From: JAVJSD01 sp040219575
Lineage (GTDB): Bacteria; Planctomycetota; Planctomycetia; Pirellulales; Pirellulaceae
DNA: 64,000 nucleotides
Assembly: GCA_040219575.1 (NCBI GenBank)
Contig: JAVJSD010000094.1
Span: forward strand, 5,943-69,942
Reading direction: 5' to 3'
Position numbers and translations under genes: made by a program. This document shows positions 55,016 through 63,876 of the stretch, piece after piece; position 1 is the stretch's first letter; each line of letters begins with the position of its first letter. The notes beneath the pieces were generated by a model, which searched no databases, was not told where the DNA came from, and was given only the letters and a program-made list of their open reading frames with translations.

Positions 55016-56155
55016 CTACCACCAGTACCAGCGGCGCTGGACGCGATCGCCGTAGCCGTAGTCGTAGATTGGGTCCCATTCGTCGCCGCCCCAGAAGGTC
55101 CTGTAGCGGACGAAAGTGTCGCTGCCGGAGCCTCCCCAGGACCGGTCCAACCAGCCTTTGCCGCCGTCCAGGTAGTCGTCGCCTGCGTCGCCCATCAAGT
55201 AGTCGCTGCCGTCTCCGCCGACGATCGTGTCGTCGCCGCCGCCTCCGTACAGGCCGTCGTCGCCGTGGTAGCCGTAGATGATGTCGTCGCCGCCCTGGTG
55301 CCACGCCAGCCAGGGGTTGTCGCCGTAGATCGCGTCGTCGCCGGTCATGCCGTACAGCCGGTCGTTGCCCAGGTCGCCGAAGATCACATCGTGGCCAGCG
55401 CCGCCGTGGACATAGTCGTCGCCGGCGCCCGCGTAGATCCGATCGTTGCCGCCCCAGCCGTAGATCGTGTCGTGGCCGTTGTGGCCGTAGATGATGTCGT
55501 TGCCGTTCTGCGAGTCGTTGTTGTCGCCATGGAGATGGTCGTGTCCTTCACCGCCATAGATGCGGTCGTCGCCGGCGCCGCCTAAGAGGCTGTCGTCTCC
55601 ACCGCGGCCCACCAGCAAATCGTCTCCAGTGCCGCCGTTGAACGAGTCGCGTCCTGTGCCGCCATAGAACACGTCGTCGCCGTCGCCGCCGTTGGCGGTG
55701 ACCAGAAAATGCGTGTTGTTGGTGAGCACATCGGTGCCGCGATAGCCCCGGAAATCAATCGAACTGGTCTGCGAGGCCTGTGTGAAGAAGAACTTTTGAT
55801 ACAGCAGGTTTCCCTGCAGGTCGTACAACTCGGCGGTGATCCGCAGGGAGTCCGTTCCACCATAGTCGATGGTGACGACGTCCTTCAGATTGGGGTCGTC
55901 GGTGCCCTCGATGAATACCTGCCTCGAGGGCTGGCGAATCGTCGGCAGCGGATGGCTGCTGTCCGTGGAGGCGTCGGTGTCGGTCGACTCTTCGGCCGGA
56001 ACGTCGGAGAGGTCCTCGGCGATGGGGCCGATGAAACCGGGATCCGCACCCAGATCAATCGCCATCAGCTCCCGCTCTTCCAGCCGCATCAGGCCTTCAC
56101 CCAGCTTGCGGTAAGCCCGGTCTTTCACCGAACGCTGCTTCTTCGTGAAAATCAT
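55016..56155 (-). CDS. RTX (hemolysin-type calcium-binding) repeat protein
   Basis: A 379-residue protein built around about a dozen GGxGxDxxx nonapeptides from residue 170 onward (GGDGDDVFYGGTGRDSFNGG), forming a calcium-stabilised beta-roll. The N-terminus lacks a Sec signal and has LMRLEERELMAIDLG, the LEERELMA motif that many large planctomycete exported proteins carry. The Gly/Asp-rich repeat is preceded by a beta-sandwich segment. The C-terminus (YDYGYGDRVQRRWYWW) is aromatic. Export may be by a type I system or another route; no transporter is adjacent. Start at 56155 (ATG, GAGG upstream) rather than the longer frame. Confidence 0.82.
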   Translation of the reverse strand: MIFTKKQRSVKDRAYRKLGEGLMRLEERELMAIDLGADPGFIGPIAEDLSDVPAEESTDTDASTDSSHPLPTIRQPSRQVFIEGTDDPNLKDVVTIDYGGTDSLRITAELYDLQGNLLYQKFFFTQASQTSSIDFRGYRGTDVLTNNTHFLVTANGGDGDDVFYGGTGRDSFNGGTGDDLLVGRGGDDSLLGGAGDDRIYGGEGHDHLHGDNNDSQNGNDIIYGHNGHDTIYGWGGNDRIYAGAGDDYVHGGAGHDVIFGDLGNDRLYGMTGDDAIYGDNPWLAWHQGGDDIIYGYHGDDGLYGGGGDDTIVGGDGSDYLMGDAGDDYLDGGKGWLDRSWGGSGSDTFVRYRTFWGGDEWDPIYDYGYGDRVQRRWYWW

Positions 56156-56390
56156 CAGTCTTCCTCTTCTCATACATGAAAGGTTTAAATGTCCCCATGT
56201 CCCGACATTTCCATCCTGAGACCTTACTGAGCGTGAGATGAGCCGGTTTGTTACCGCCCGAAACCACAAAGCCCGATGGGCCGTTGCGCATTGGGATGCT
56301 AGGTTAGGGCGACGTTCCCGAGGCAGTTACACCGCACTTGCGCCCGGATGCGCGGCCGGCCGCGCCGCAAACAGATGTACACAGAAGCAG

Positions 56391-57977
56391 ATGTACACAG
56401 AAACTGAGGGAAGCCGGAAGGCGATCGGCGACGTCGACGTCCTGTACCACGAGGGCCTGTACCACCTGTTTCATCTGGTGCTGCCCAATCACGACTTCAT
56501 CGCCCACGCGGTGAGCACCGACGGCATCAATTGGCGGCGGGTCGCCAACGCGCTGTTCATCGGCGACCCCGGCAGTTGGGACGACCTGATGCTGTGGACC
56601 ATGCACGTCACCCCCTGTCCCCACGAGGCGGGCCGTTGGCGGATGTTCTACACGGGCCTGTCGCGCCGCGAGCAAGGCCGCATCCAGCGGCTGGGCCTGG
56701 CCGTCAGCGACGACCTGTACCACTGGCGGAAGGCCCCGGTTCATTGGCGGGACACCCGCGGGCCGCATGATCCGGAGCGCGTGCGACAAGCGCGCCGGCT
56801 CAGCGAAGGCCGTCGTGCGAATAGCCGCTACGCGGAATTCGACAAGGACAGTTGCTTTCCGCTGTCGGCCGACAGCCGGCACTACGAGTCGTCGCTGGCG
56901 GAAGGTCGGCACTGGGTCAGCTTTCGCGATCCGTACTACTATCGCCAGGACGGCCAGGGCTGGTTGATCGCCTCCGGGCGCGTGAAGCAGGGGCCCGTCG
57001 TCCGACGCGGCTGCGTCGCCGTGATGGAGGAGGTCGGTCCCCACCACTTCGAATCGCGGCCGGCCTTGCACCATCCGCGGCTGTACGACGACATTGAAGT
57101 GCCGAACCTGATTCAACTGGAGGACGAGTACTACCTCATCGGCAGCATCCGCGAGGACGCCAAGATTCGTTACTGGCACACCGACCAGATCGGCAATCCC
57201 TGGCGGAGCTATTACGACAACGTGTTGATGGCCAAAGGGAATTACGCCGCTCGGGTCTGCCGCGACGACAAGGGTTGGCTCCTCTGGAATTTCTATTCCA
57301 TGAACGACCACGACCGCACCACCCACAACCTGATGCCTCCGCCCAAGCGGCTCGTTCGCACGAGTGAAGGCCTGCTGCGGGCCGCCACTTTCGAAGGATT
57401 CGACGCCTGGCTGGAAGGCCGCATCGACACGCGCTGCATTCATGCACTCAACGAGGGCCTGACCGAGGAGCTGTGCAGCGCCGCGAGCGACCGCCTCGAA
57501 CTGCAGAGTGAAGCGGGCTTCCAAGCCTTTGTGTTCGACGAACCGCTGGCGGGCTTTCGTCTGCAGGCCAACTTGAAACTGCGAGGGCAGGGAAAATGCG
57601 GCCTGGTATTTCGCGTCGATCCGGACACCCACGACGGCTATTACTTGTCGCTCGATCTGCTCAAGGGCGTCTGCCAACTCCGCAGTTGGAAGACCGGGCC
57701 CTTGGGTAGCGGCGAGAACGCGATGCAGTTCAAGGCGCTGCAGAACGGCTACTGGTACACCGACACCCGGGGACAGGCTCACGTGCGGATGCTCGCCTTT
57801 GGCAGCTACCTCGAGCTTTCGATCGACGGACGCGTGGTGCTGTCGCTGGTCGATCAGGCCTTCGACGCCGGCCTGCTCGGCGTGTACCTGGAATCGTCGC
57901 ACGTCGAGCTCTCCGACGTTTCACTGCATCGGATGTGCTCTCCCAATCAGTCGGACGATCACCTGGCGTCGGGCTAG
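56391..57977 (+). CDS. GH32-like five-bladed beta-propeller glycosidase
   Basis: About 528 residues. The signature of clan GH-J is partly present: IGDVDVLYHEGLYHLFHL corresponds to the NDPNG region (Asp kept, the rest altered), SFRDPYYYRQ is the RDP motif with its transition-state Asp, and DIEVPNLIQLEDEYYL corresponds to the ECP acid/base motif (Glu kept, Cys replaced). The C-terminal third (FRLQANLKLRGQGKCGLVFR, GYYLSLDLLKGVCQLRSW) is a beta-sandwich like that of GH32 or laminin-G-type proteins. Fructan or related sugars are likely substrates, but no signal peptide is evident in this start. A 16-base tandem duplication at 56372-56403 contains two ATGs; the second is the in-frame one. Confidence 0.75.
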   Translation: MYTETEGSRKAIGDVDVLYHEGLYHLFHLVLPNHDFIAHAVSTDGINWRRVANALFIGDPGSWDDLMLWTMHVTPCPHEAGRWRMFYTGLSRREQGRIQRLGLAVSDDLYHWRKAPVHWRDTRGPHDPERVRQARRLSEGRRANSRYAEFDKDSCFPLSADSRHYESSLAEGRHWVSFRDPYYYRQDGQGWLIASGRVKQGPVVRRGCVAVMEEVGPHHFESRPALHHPRLYDDIEVPNLIQLEDEYYLIGSIREDAKIRYWHTDQIGNPWRSYYDNVLMAKGNYAARVCRDDKGWLLWNFYSMNDHDRTTHNLMPPPKRLVRTSEGLLRAATFEGFDAWLEGRIDTRCIHALNEGLTEELCSAASDRLELQSEAGFQAFVFDEPLAGFRLQANLKLRGQGKCGLVFRVDPDTHDGYYLSLDLLKGVCQLRSWKTGPLGSGENAMQFKALQNGYWYTDTRGQAHVRMLAFGSYLELSIDGRVVLSLVDQAFDAGLLGVYLESSHVELSDVSLHRMCSPNQSDDHLASG

Positions 57978-58047
57978 GCGGATTGCAGCGGGCTCGGACC
58001 GCGCGTGAATACAGGTGGTTTCAGGCGACTTCCGCGTTCGCGCCTCG

Positions 58048-58590
58048 TTAAGGCCAGGCGCCGGCGCGGCGCAGGTCGGCTTTCAGCAATTCCACGAACT
58101 CCCGGGTGTTGCACAGCGCCCACACGATTTCGTGAATGGCCTCCCTGCGGCCGTGCTTCGCTTCGGCCAGCAGCTTTCGGCAGGCGGTCAATTCCTGTTC
58201 TTTGGGCGCTCGTTTGATCACGACGTCGAAAAGGATGGGGAGGAGTTCGTCGTCGGACGCATCCTGCATCGCGACGGCCGCGCCGATGCGTGTCCGTGGA
58301 TCGTCGTAGTCGAGCATGAACAGCTTCTGCGAGAGTTCACCAAGTCGCACCAGTCGCGTTGTGCCGCTGATCATCGGGTCGCGGCGAATCTGCTCTTGTT
58401 GAGTGAGCAGCTCTTGCCGCTGCTGGTCGATCGCTTTCCGTTTCGCAGCGCGAGTCTCCTGGCCGTTCGCCGATGCGGCAATCGCCGCCGTGAGATACAC
58501 CGCCGCATGCACCACCAGCGACCGAACGAAGCGGGAACGCAACGAGGCTACCACACCCCGAGGCGAGTTGTGTCTCGAAGGGACGCACAT
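58048..58590 (-). CDS. Exported DUF1553 C-terminus-like small protein
   Basis: About 180 residues with a signal-like segment (SLVVHAAVYLTAAIAASA then NGQE) and a C-terminal half (LLPILFDVVIKRAPKEQELT, HEIVWALCNTREFVELLKAD) that matches the last helices of DUF1549/DUF1553 proteins, ending in a stop after AWP. The catalytic haem-like and N-terminal parts are absent. An upstream start at 58626 is possible. It is divergent from the complete DUF1549/DUF1553 gene, 202 bases away. Confidence 0.6.
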   Translation of the reverse strand: MCVPSRHNSPRGVVASLRSRFVRSLVVHAAVYLTAAIAASANGQETRAAKRKAIDQQRQELLTQQEQIRRDPMISGTTRLVRLGELSQKLFMLDYDDPRTRIGAAVAMQDASDDELLPILFDVVIKRAPKEQELTACRKLLAEAKHGRREAIHEIVWALCNTREFVELLKADLRRAGAWP

Positions 58591-58792
58591 GAGAACGGCT
58601 CCCAGGTTGGCGAGGTTGGAGGGCACTACGCCAAGTTAGCCGCACCGCCGCAATTTGTCACATTTCCTCCTTCCGCTTTGAGACGGTTCATGCTGCGGCG
58701 ACGGGAATTCGCTTTGACAGCCATGCGTCAAAGGCCATACATTATTGGTTGCGTTCCCCCCGAACGGCCCCTCCCACTCTGGCACTCCGATC

Positions 58793-60955
58793 ATGAGTTG
58801 TCGCCCGCTTCGCCTGGCGCTGTCGTCTGGCTTCCGTTCCACGATTCATGCGTGGCCCGGTTTTGTCGCTGTCGGCGTCCTGCTGCTCTTCCCCGCCGTT
58901 GCGTTTCCCGCCGAGGAGGACGACGCGGCCGCGCTCGCCGAACAGGCAATCGCGGCGCGGTACGAGGCCAAGAGCCTGGCCTACGAGAAACAGCAGGCCC
59001 AGCAAACCATCAACGGCGCCCGGCGCAACATCGAGTCGGCAAAGAAGACTCTGCCGGCGCTCATGAAGACGGTCGCGAAACTTGCTCAAGAGAAGCAGGC
59101 GGCGGAAAAGCTGCTCGCCGCAAGGGAGGCCGCCGCCAGCGAGGCGAAATCCAAAGCCGAGGCGTCGGGCGAAGCCGCGGACAACGCGGCCGCGGAAGAG
59201 GCCGAGCGGCAGCGCGTTGAAGCGGAACGTGCTCTGCGCCAAGCCGAGACGGCATACCAGCGCGATGCGGGGCGGCTCGAACGAACCCAGCAGCAGATCG
59301 TCGATCGCCAGCAGCAGATGGAGGAGGCGATCGCCGCAATCCCGGTGAAAGAAGCCGCATCGAAGCTGGCCGGTGAGAAGGCCGACGCGCTGCGCGACAA
59401 GGCGACGGTCGCCAGCGCAAAACTCGCCGCCGCACAGAATCCGCAATCCATCGCCGAGAGGATCGACGCGCTGATCGACGCCCGGCTGAGCTCCGCCGGC
59501 ATCCCCGCTTCGCCCCCGGCCAGTGACGCGGAATTCCTCCGCCGCCTCACGATCGACATCACCGGCGCCGCGCCAAAGTACGACGACGTGCTGGCCCTCC
59601 TCGACGATGCAAAGCCCGGTAATCGGGCGAAGCTCTTGAATCGACTATTGGCCGATGAGGGCTACGGCCGCAACTTCGCCCAACGGTTCTGCACGTTGAC
59701 CACCGAAAACGGCACCAGCACGTTGCAGCAGGGGCAGGACTATTTCAACGAGTGGCTGGCCGAAAGCCTGCAACTGAACCGCCGCTGGGACCGCATCGCG
59801 ACCGACATGCTGTCGGCCGACGGGCAGGGTTATCAACAACCCGGCGTCTTGTTCACCGTCGCCTACCGCATGAACGAGCAGCCCGACTCGGCGCTATTGG
59901 TGGCCGCCGCCGGCGATTATTTTCTCGGCCTGCAAATCAAATGCGCCCAATGTCACGACCATCCCTTCCACGAGTGGAGTCAGGAGGAGTTCTGGGGCCT
60001 GGCCGCGATGTTCGGCCGCGTGCGGCTCAAAGGACAGAGCAACAACGGCCGGGAACTCGAGCACCTGGTGACCGACGACGACGTCGATCCCAAGGAGATG
60101 GTGCGGATGAACGGCATCAAGTATCCCGAACAATTGACCGGCGGTCGGATCGCGATTCCCGATCCCGTCGATCCCGACAAGACGCTGGGCGTCGTCAACG
60201 CCGCCTTCCTCGGTGGAGAGGAGCACCAACTTCCCCAGCAGGGCAACTACCGCCGCGACTTCGCCTCCTGGGTGACGTCCAAGGAGAATCCCTATTTCGC
60301 TCGGGCGACAGTCAATCGCCTCTGGACGCACTTCTTCGGGCGCGGCATCGTCGAGCCGATCGACAACCTACATCCCGACAACGAGCCGACGTATCCCGAA
60401 GTGCTTGAACTTCTGACCGAGCAGTTCAAGCAATCGGACTACGATCTAAAGCATCTGATTCGCTGCATCACGTCCACCCGGGCGTACGCCCGCACAAGCC
60501 GCCCCGTCGAAGGGAATGAAAGCGACAAGACGCTGCTCAGCCACATGGCGGTCAAGCCGCTCGATTCGTTCGCGCTGGTCGATTCGCTGTGGGTGGTGCT
60601 CAGCCGCACGCCGCCCGATGTCTCACGCCGCCGCGACGCCGCGGCGGTGTTCGACACACGGCTGCCGGGCGGCGATCCGACCAGGTACACGCACAGCATC
60701 CCGCAGGTGCTGAAGCTGATGAACAGCAGCGAGCATTTGGGAACGAGCGGTCCCACGGTGCAAACCGTCACCCGCGGCCGGGAGCCTGCCGAAGCAGTCG
60801 AGCATCTCTACCTGGCCGTGTTGGCGCGACGTCCGTCGGAGAGCGAAAGCCAACAGATGTTGGCTTACGTCGAACAACTCGGCGACGAGCGACAGGCTTA
60901 CGGCGATATTTTCTGGGTGCTGCTCAACAGCGCGGAATTCCTCGTCAACCACTAA
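58793..60955 (+). CDS. DUF1549/DUF1553 (PSD1-type) exported protein
   Basis: A 720-residue exported protein. The signal segment is around residues 20-42 (FVAVGVLLLFPAVAFPAEED). Residues about 45-210 form a long Ala/Glu/Lys-rich coiled coil (QAQQTINGARRNIESAKKTL, ERQRVEAERALRQAETAYQR), unusual for the family. Then DUF1549 (LRRLTIDITGAAPKYDDVLA, FCTLTTENGTSTLQQGQDYF, a CxxCH in KCAQCHDHPFHEWSQEEFWG) and DUF1553 (RRDFASWVTSKENPYFARAT, VNRLWTHFFGRGIVEPIDNL, SSEHLGTSGPTVQTV). CxxCH may bind haem c. Followed after 192 bases by DUF1501, its usual partner. Confidence 0.93.
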   Translation: MSCRPLRLALSSGFRSTIHAWPGFVAVGVLLLFPAVAFPAEEDDAAALAEQAIAARYEAKSLAYEKQQAQQTINGARRNIESAKKTLPALMKTVAKLAQEKQAAEKLLAAREAAASEAKSKAEASGEAADNAAAEEAERQRVEAERALRQAETAYQRDAGRLERTQQQIVDRQQQMEEAIAAIPVKEAASKLAGEKADALRDKATVASAKLAAAQNPQSIAERIDALIDARLSSAGIPASPPASDAEFLRRLTIDITGAAPKYDDVLALLDDAKPGNRAKLLNRLLADEGYGRNFAQRFCTLTTENGTSTLQQGQDYFNEWLAESLQLNRRWDRIATDMLSADGQGYQQPGVLFTVAYRMNEQPDSALLVAAAGDYFLGLQIKCAQCHDHPFHEWSQEEFWGLAAMFGRVRLKGQSNNGRELEHLVTDDDVDPKEMVRMNGIKYPEQLTGGRIAIPDPVDPDKTLGVVNAAFLGGEEHQLPQQGNYRRDFASWVTSKENPYFARATVNRLWTHFFGRGIVEPIDNLHPDNEPTYPEVLELLTEQFKQSDYDLKHLIRCITSTRAYARTSRPVEGNESDKTLLSHMAVKPLDSFALVDSLWVVLSRTPPDVSRRRDAAAVFDTRLPGGDPTRYTHSIPQVLKLMNSSEHLGTSGPTVQTVTRGREPAEAVEHLYLAVLARRPSESESQQMLAYVEQLGDERQAYGDIFWVLLNSAEFLVNH

Positions 60956-60961
60956 GAACCC

Positions 60962-61107
60962 GGAGCGGAAGTCGTGAGACTTCCGACGATGCGAAGAGTG
61001 CCCCAAGCGGCGGAACTCTCACGAGTCCCGCTACCAAGCGCCCGTAGCGGAAGTCGCCAGACTTCCGAGATTCACTGATAGCTCGGAACTCTGGCGAGTT
61101 CCGCAAC
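60962..61107. repeat. Two BIME-like pairs of the GGAAGTC family
   Basis: Pair one starts with a GGAG foot at 60962 (CGGAAGTC-GTGA-GACTTCCG) and ends at 61034 in CTAC. Pair two, 61044-61107, has the loop GCCA in both members (CGGAAGTC-GCCA-GACTTCCG and CGGAACTC-GCCA-GAGTTCCG on the minus strand), and its minus-strand foot is GTTG. Lies between the DUF1549/DUF1553 and DUF1501 genes. Confidence 0.8.
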
Positions 61108-61147
61108 CATAAACCGCCTCGGCGACGACCACTCAAGGAGCCGTCTC

Positions 61148-62407
61148 ATGTTGCGAAGTCCCTTCACGCGTCGCGAAATGCTGCGGCTTTCAGCCGCGGG
61201 CGCGTTTGCCGGCACGGCGGTCAGCTGGCTCGACATCGTCGCCCGGCGCGGTTTAGCGCAGGCGGCCTCCACCGGCCGCCAGCACAAGTCGTGCATCGTG
61301 CTGTTCATGAGCGGCGGACCGAGCCACTCGCATACCTTTGACGTGAAACCGAAGAGTCCCTACAAGACAATCAAGACCTCCGCGCCGGATATCGAAATCA
61401 GCGAGTACCTGCCGAAGGTCGCCCAGCAGATGAAGCACATGTCGCTGGTCCGCGGCATGAGCACCACCGACGCCAACCATCAGACGGCCCACTTCCTGAT
61501 GCGGACCGGCTTCCGCGAGGGATTCGGCGGCATCGACTATCCACACTTCGGTGCGATGGCCGCCCGGCAGATCGTCCGTGAAGACACGCGGATGCCCAAT
61601 TTCGTCGTGCTCAAGCCGGGCAGCGGTTCGCGCAATGGGCACTCGGCCGGATTCGTCGGCGCCAAGTACGCCCCCATGACCATGAAGGACGTCGGCGCCG
61701 GCATCCAGAACCTGCTGCCGCCCGACGAGATGGCCGCCTTCGACCGACGCGCGGCGCTGCTGGCCCAACAAGACGAACGCTTCGCCGAAGAGTACCGGCT
61801 CGAAGCCGCCCGGGCGAAAATCGAAAGCTACCAGAAGACGATCGACCTGGTTCACTACGACCAGGCCAAGGCGGCCTTCGAGATCGACCGCGAGCCGGAA
61901 ACGATCAAGAAGCTGTACGGCGAGGGAGACTTCGCCCGGCAATGCCTCGGCGCGCGGCGATTGGTCGAGGCCGGTGTGCCGTTCGTGGAAGTCATGCATC
62001 CCCGCTATTGGGACACGCACGGCGGCGCCGAACGGGGACAGAAGAGCCTCAGCGAGGAGATGGACCAGCCGATGGCCGCCCTGCTGGCGGATCTCGCCCA
62101 GCGCGGACTCTTGGAGACGACGCTGGTGGTGTGGATGGGCGAGTTCGGCCGCGACTTCAGCGGCAACAACCACTACGCCAAGGCCTGGACCACCGGCTTC
62201 GCCGGGGCCGGCGTCGTCGGCGGTCGCGTGGTCGGCAAGACGGACGAGAAAGCGATGACTGTCGTCGACCGCCCCGTGAACGTGGGTGACTTCGTCGCCA
62301 CCATCTACCAGGCGCTCGACATCGACCATGCTCAGGAAATCGTGGTCGACGGCCGCCCCGTGCAGATCACCGATAAGGGGCAATCGGTGCAAGAGCTCTT
62401 CGGTTAG
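61148..62407 (+). CDS. DUF1501 family protein, Tat-exported
   Basis: A 419-residue protein with a twin-arginine signal (FTRREMLRLSAAGAFAGTAV). DUF1501 marks are CIVLFMSGGPSHSHTFDVKP, LPKVAQQMKHMSLVRGMSTT, VVWMGEFGRDFSGNNHYAKA and VNVGDFVATIYQALD. It follows the DUF1549/DUF1553 gene with a REP pair between, the gene order repeated many times in planctomycete genomes, whose joint role is unknown but probably concerns exported polysaccharide or phosphate/sulfate ester handling. Confidence 0.93.
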   Translation: MLRSPFTRREMLRLSAAGAFAGTAVSWLDIVARRGLAQAASTGRQHKSCIVLFMSGGPSHSHTFDVKPKSPYKTIKTSAPDIEISEYLPKVAQQMKHMSLVRGMSTTDANHQTAHFLMRTGFREGFGGIDYPHFGAMAARQIVREDTRMPNFVVLKPGSGSRNGHSAGFVGAKYAPMTMKDVGAGIQNLLPPDEMAAFDRRAALLAQQDERFAEEYRLEAARAKIESYQKTIDLVHYDQAKAAFEIDREPETIKKLYGEGDFARQCLGARRLVEAGVPFVEVMHPRYWDTHGGAERGQKSLSEEMDQPMAALLADLAQRGLLETTLVVWMGEFGRDFSGNNHYAKAWTTGFAGAGVVGGRVVGKTDEKAMTVVDRPVNVGDFVATIYQALDIDHAQEIVVDGRPVQITDKGQSVQELFG

Positions 62408-62470
62408 ACTCGGCTTGACGTCGCCCGGGCTTTCGATGATTGCCCGGCCGTGTCCCTCCTTGTTGCCTCC

Positions 62471-62507
62471 GCGGCCGATTCCTGCCGCGGAATCGCCGCA
62501 TGTTTTA
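62471..62507 (+). terminator. Candidate intrinsic terminator after DUF1501
   Basis: GCGG(C)CGATTCC-TGCCGC-GGAATCGCCGC (62471-62499) forms a strong stem with one bulged base and is followed by ATGTTTTAGG, which provides a short T-run. Position is 63 bases after the stop. Confidence 0.65.
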
Positions 62508-62631
62508 GGCGGGTGTGGTGCTCCGCGCATCGACAATGGCGGCGCCGGCATCAATAATTGACCACACGATGCGCCCGACGACTTCGACAAGGCACGGCTC
62601 AAAACACGAAATCGATACCAAGGGAAAAACG

Positions 62632-63744
62632 ATGCAAAACCGATTGGCGATACCTGCCTCCATGTTGCTAACCGCACTTCTCGCGGCGCAGATCTTCACG
62701 ACGGTCGCCCGCGCGGCCGAAGAACCGTCGAAACAGCCGTGGGTGGTCTGCGATGGTGAGTCGGGGCCGGGCGTCGGCAAGCATATCGTGCTCGTTTCCG
62801 GCGACGAGGAGTACCGCAGCGAGGAAGCGCTGCCGCAACTCGGCAAGATTCTGGCGAAGCGGCACGGCTTCAAGTGCACCGTGTTGTTCGCCATCGATCC
62901 CGAGACCGGCTTGATCAATCCCAATGTCACCACGAATATCCCCGGTCTCGAGGCGCTCGATTCGGCCGACCTGATGATCATCTTCACGCGGTTCCGCGCG
63001 CTCCCGCCCGAGCAGATGCAGCACATCGACGCGTACCTCCAAAGCGGCAAGCCGGTGATCGGCATGCGAACCGCCACGCACGCTTTCAACTTCAAAGGCG
63101 ACGCCCCCTTCCGCCACTATGGCAACGGCTACGGCGGCGACATGAAGGACTGGGCCGACGGCTTCGGCCGCCTGGTGCTCGGAGAAAAGTGGATCAGCCA
63201 TCACGGCAGCCACAAGCACGAAAGCACGCGCGGGCTGATCGCCCCGCAGGCCAAGGGCCATCCGGTCGTTCGCGGCATCGAAGACGGCGATGTCTGGGGG
63301 CCGACCGACGTATACGGCGTGCGGCTTCCGTTGCCTGGCGACAGCACGCCGATCGTGCTCGGCCAGGTGACGCTGCGTAAGGGCGAGTTCGACGCCGAGG
63401 ACCCGCTGTACGGCATGCGCCCCGACGACGGCCCAGCGGTGGAAGGCAAGAAGAACGACCCCCTGATGCCGGTCGCCTGGACGAAGACCTATCAGCTTCC
63501 AGACGGCAAGCAGGGCCGCGTCTTCACTTCCACGATGGGCGCCTCGACCGATCTGCTTTCGGAGGGCACGCGGCGGATGTTCGTCAACGCCGTCTACTGG
63601 TGCCTGGCCATGGAGGACAAGCTTCCCGAGGAAGGCGCGAACGTCGACCTCGTCGGCGAATACCACCCCACCGCTTTCGCCTTCCGCCGCGGCGACTACT
63701 GGCCGAAGCGGGCGATGACCGTCGACGAGCACCGATTGGACTGA
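62632..63744 (+). CDS. Exported ThuA-like domain protein
   Basis: A 370-residue exported protein with the signal peptide MQNRLAIPASMLLTALLAAQ then IFTTVARA. The ThuA fold (glutamine amidotransferase-like) is shown by HIVLVSGDEEYRSEEALPQL, LMIIFTRFRALPPEQMQHID, SGKPVIGMRTATHAFNFKGD, HHGSHKHESTRGLI and GRVFTSTMGASTDLLSEGTR. ThuA in rhizobia takes part in trehalose conversion; planctomycete members are mostly uncharacterised and often sit near Gfo/Idh/MocA or DUF1501 genes. The ATG at 62632 gives the signal peptide. Confidence 0.88.
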   Translation: MQNRLAIPASMLLTALLAAQIFTTVARAAEEPSKQPWVVCDGESGPGVGKHIVLVSGDEEYRSEEALPQLGKILAKRHGFKCTVLFAIDPETGLINPNVTTNIPGLEALDSADLMIIFTRFRALPPEQMQHIDAYLQSGKPVIGMRTATHAFNFKGDAPFRHYGNGYGGDMKDWADGFGRLVLGEKWISHHGSHKHESTRGLIAPQAKGHPVVRGIEDGDVWGPTDVYGVRLPLPGDSTPIVLGQVTLRKGEFDAEDPLYGMRPDDGPAVEGKKNDPLMPVAWTKTYQLPDGKQGRVFTSTMGASTDLLSEGTRRMFVNAVYWCLAMEDKLPEEGANVDLVGEYHPTAFAFRRGDYWPKRAMTVDEHRLD

Positions 63745-63754
63745 AGTAGCTGAA

Positions 63755-63876
63755 GGCCGGAACAACCGCAGGGCGGTTCCGGCAGCTGCGCCGTGGAAGG
63801 ATGAAGCTCGCCCCGCCGTTTTCGTTCGCGCGGCGTTGAAGAACTGCCGGAACAGCGCACGGCTTGTTCCGTCTAT
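63755..63876. repeat. Second copy of the 125-bp GCCGGAAC repeat element
   Basis: Shares GCCGGAAC...GTTCCGGCAG at its left and GAACTGCCGGAACAGCGC plus GGCTTGTTCC at its right with the element at 34627-34751. It lies 10 bases after the ThuA stop. From 63877 to the window end nothing further was recognised. Confidence 0.75.

Noticed and set aside
59940..59990. CxxCH in the DUF1549/DUF1553 protein as proof of a cytochrome c
   Set aside because: This motif is conserved in the family but haem binding is not established there, so it is noted only as possible.
61044..61107. Kissing-loop covariation between the two hairpins of the pair
   Set aside because: Reading both hairpins 5-prime to 3-prime from their feet gives the same loop (GCCA), so the complementarity is a result of inverted orientation and not independent evidence for loop-loop pairing.
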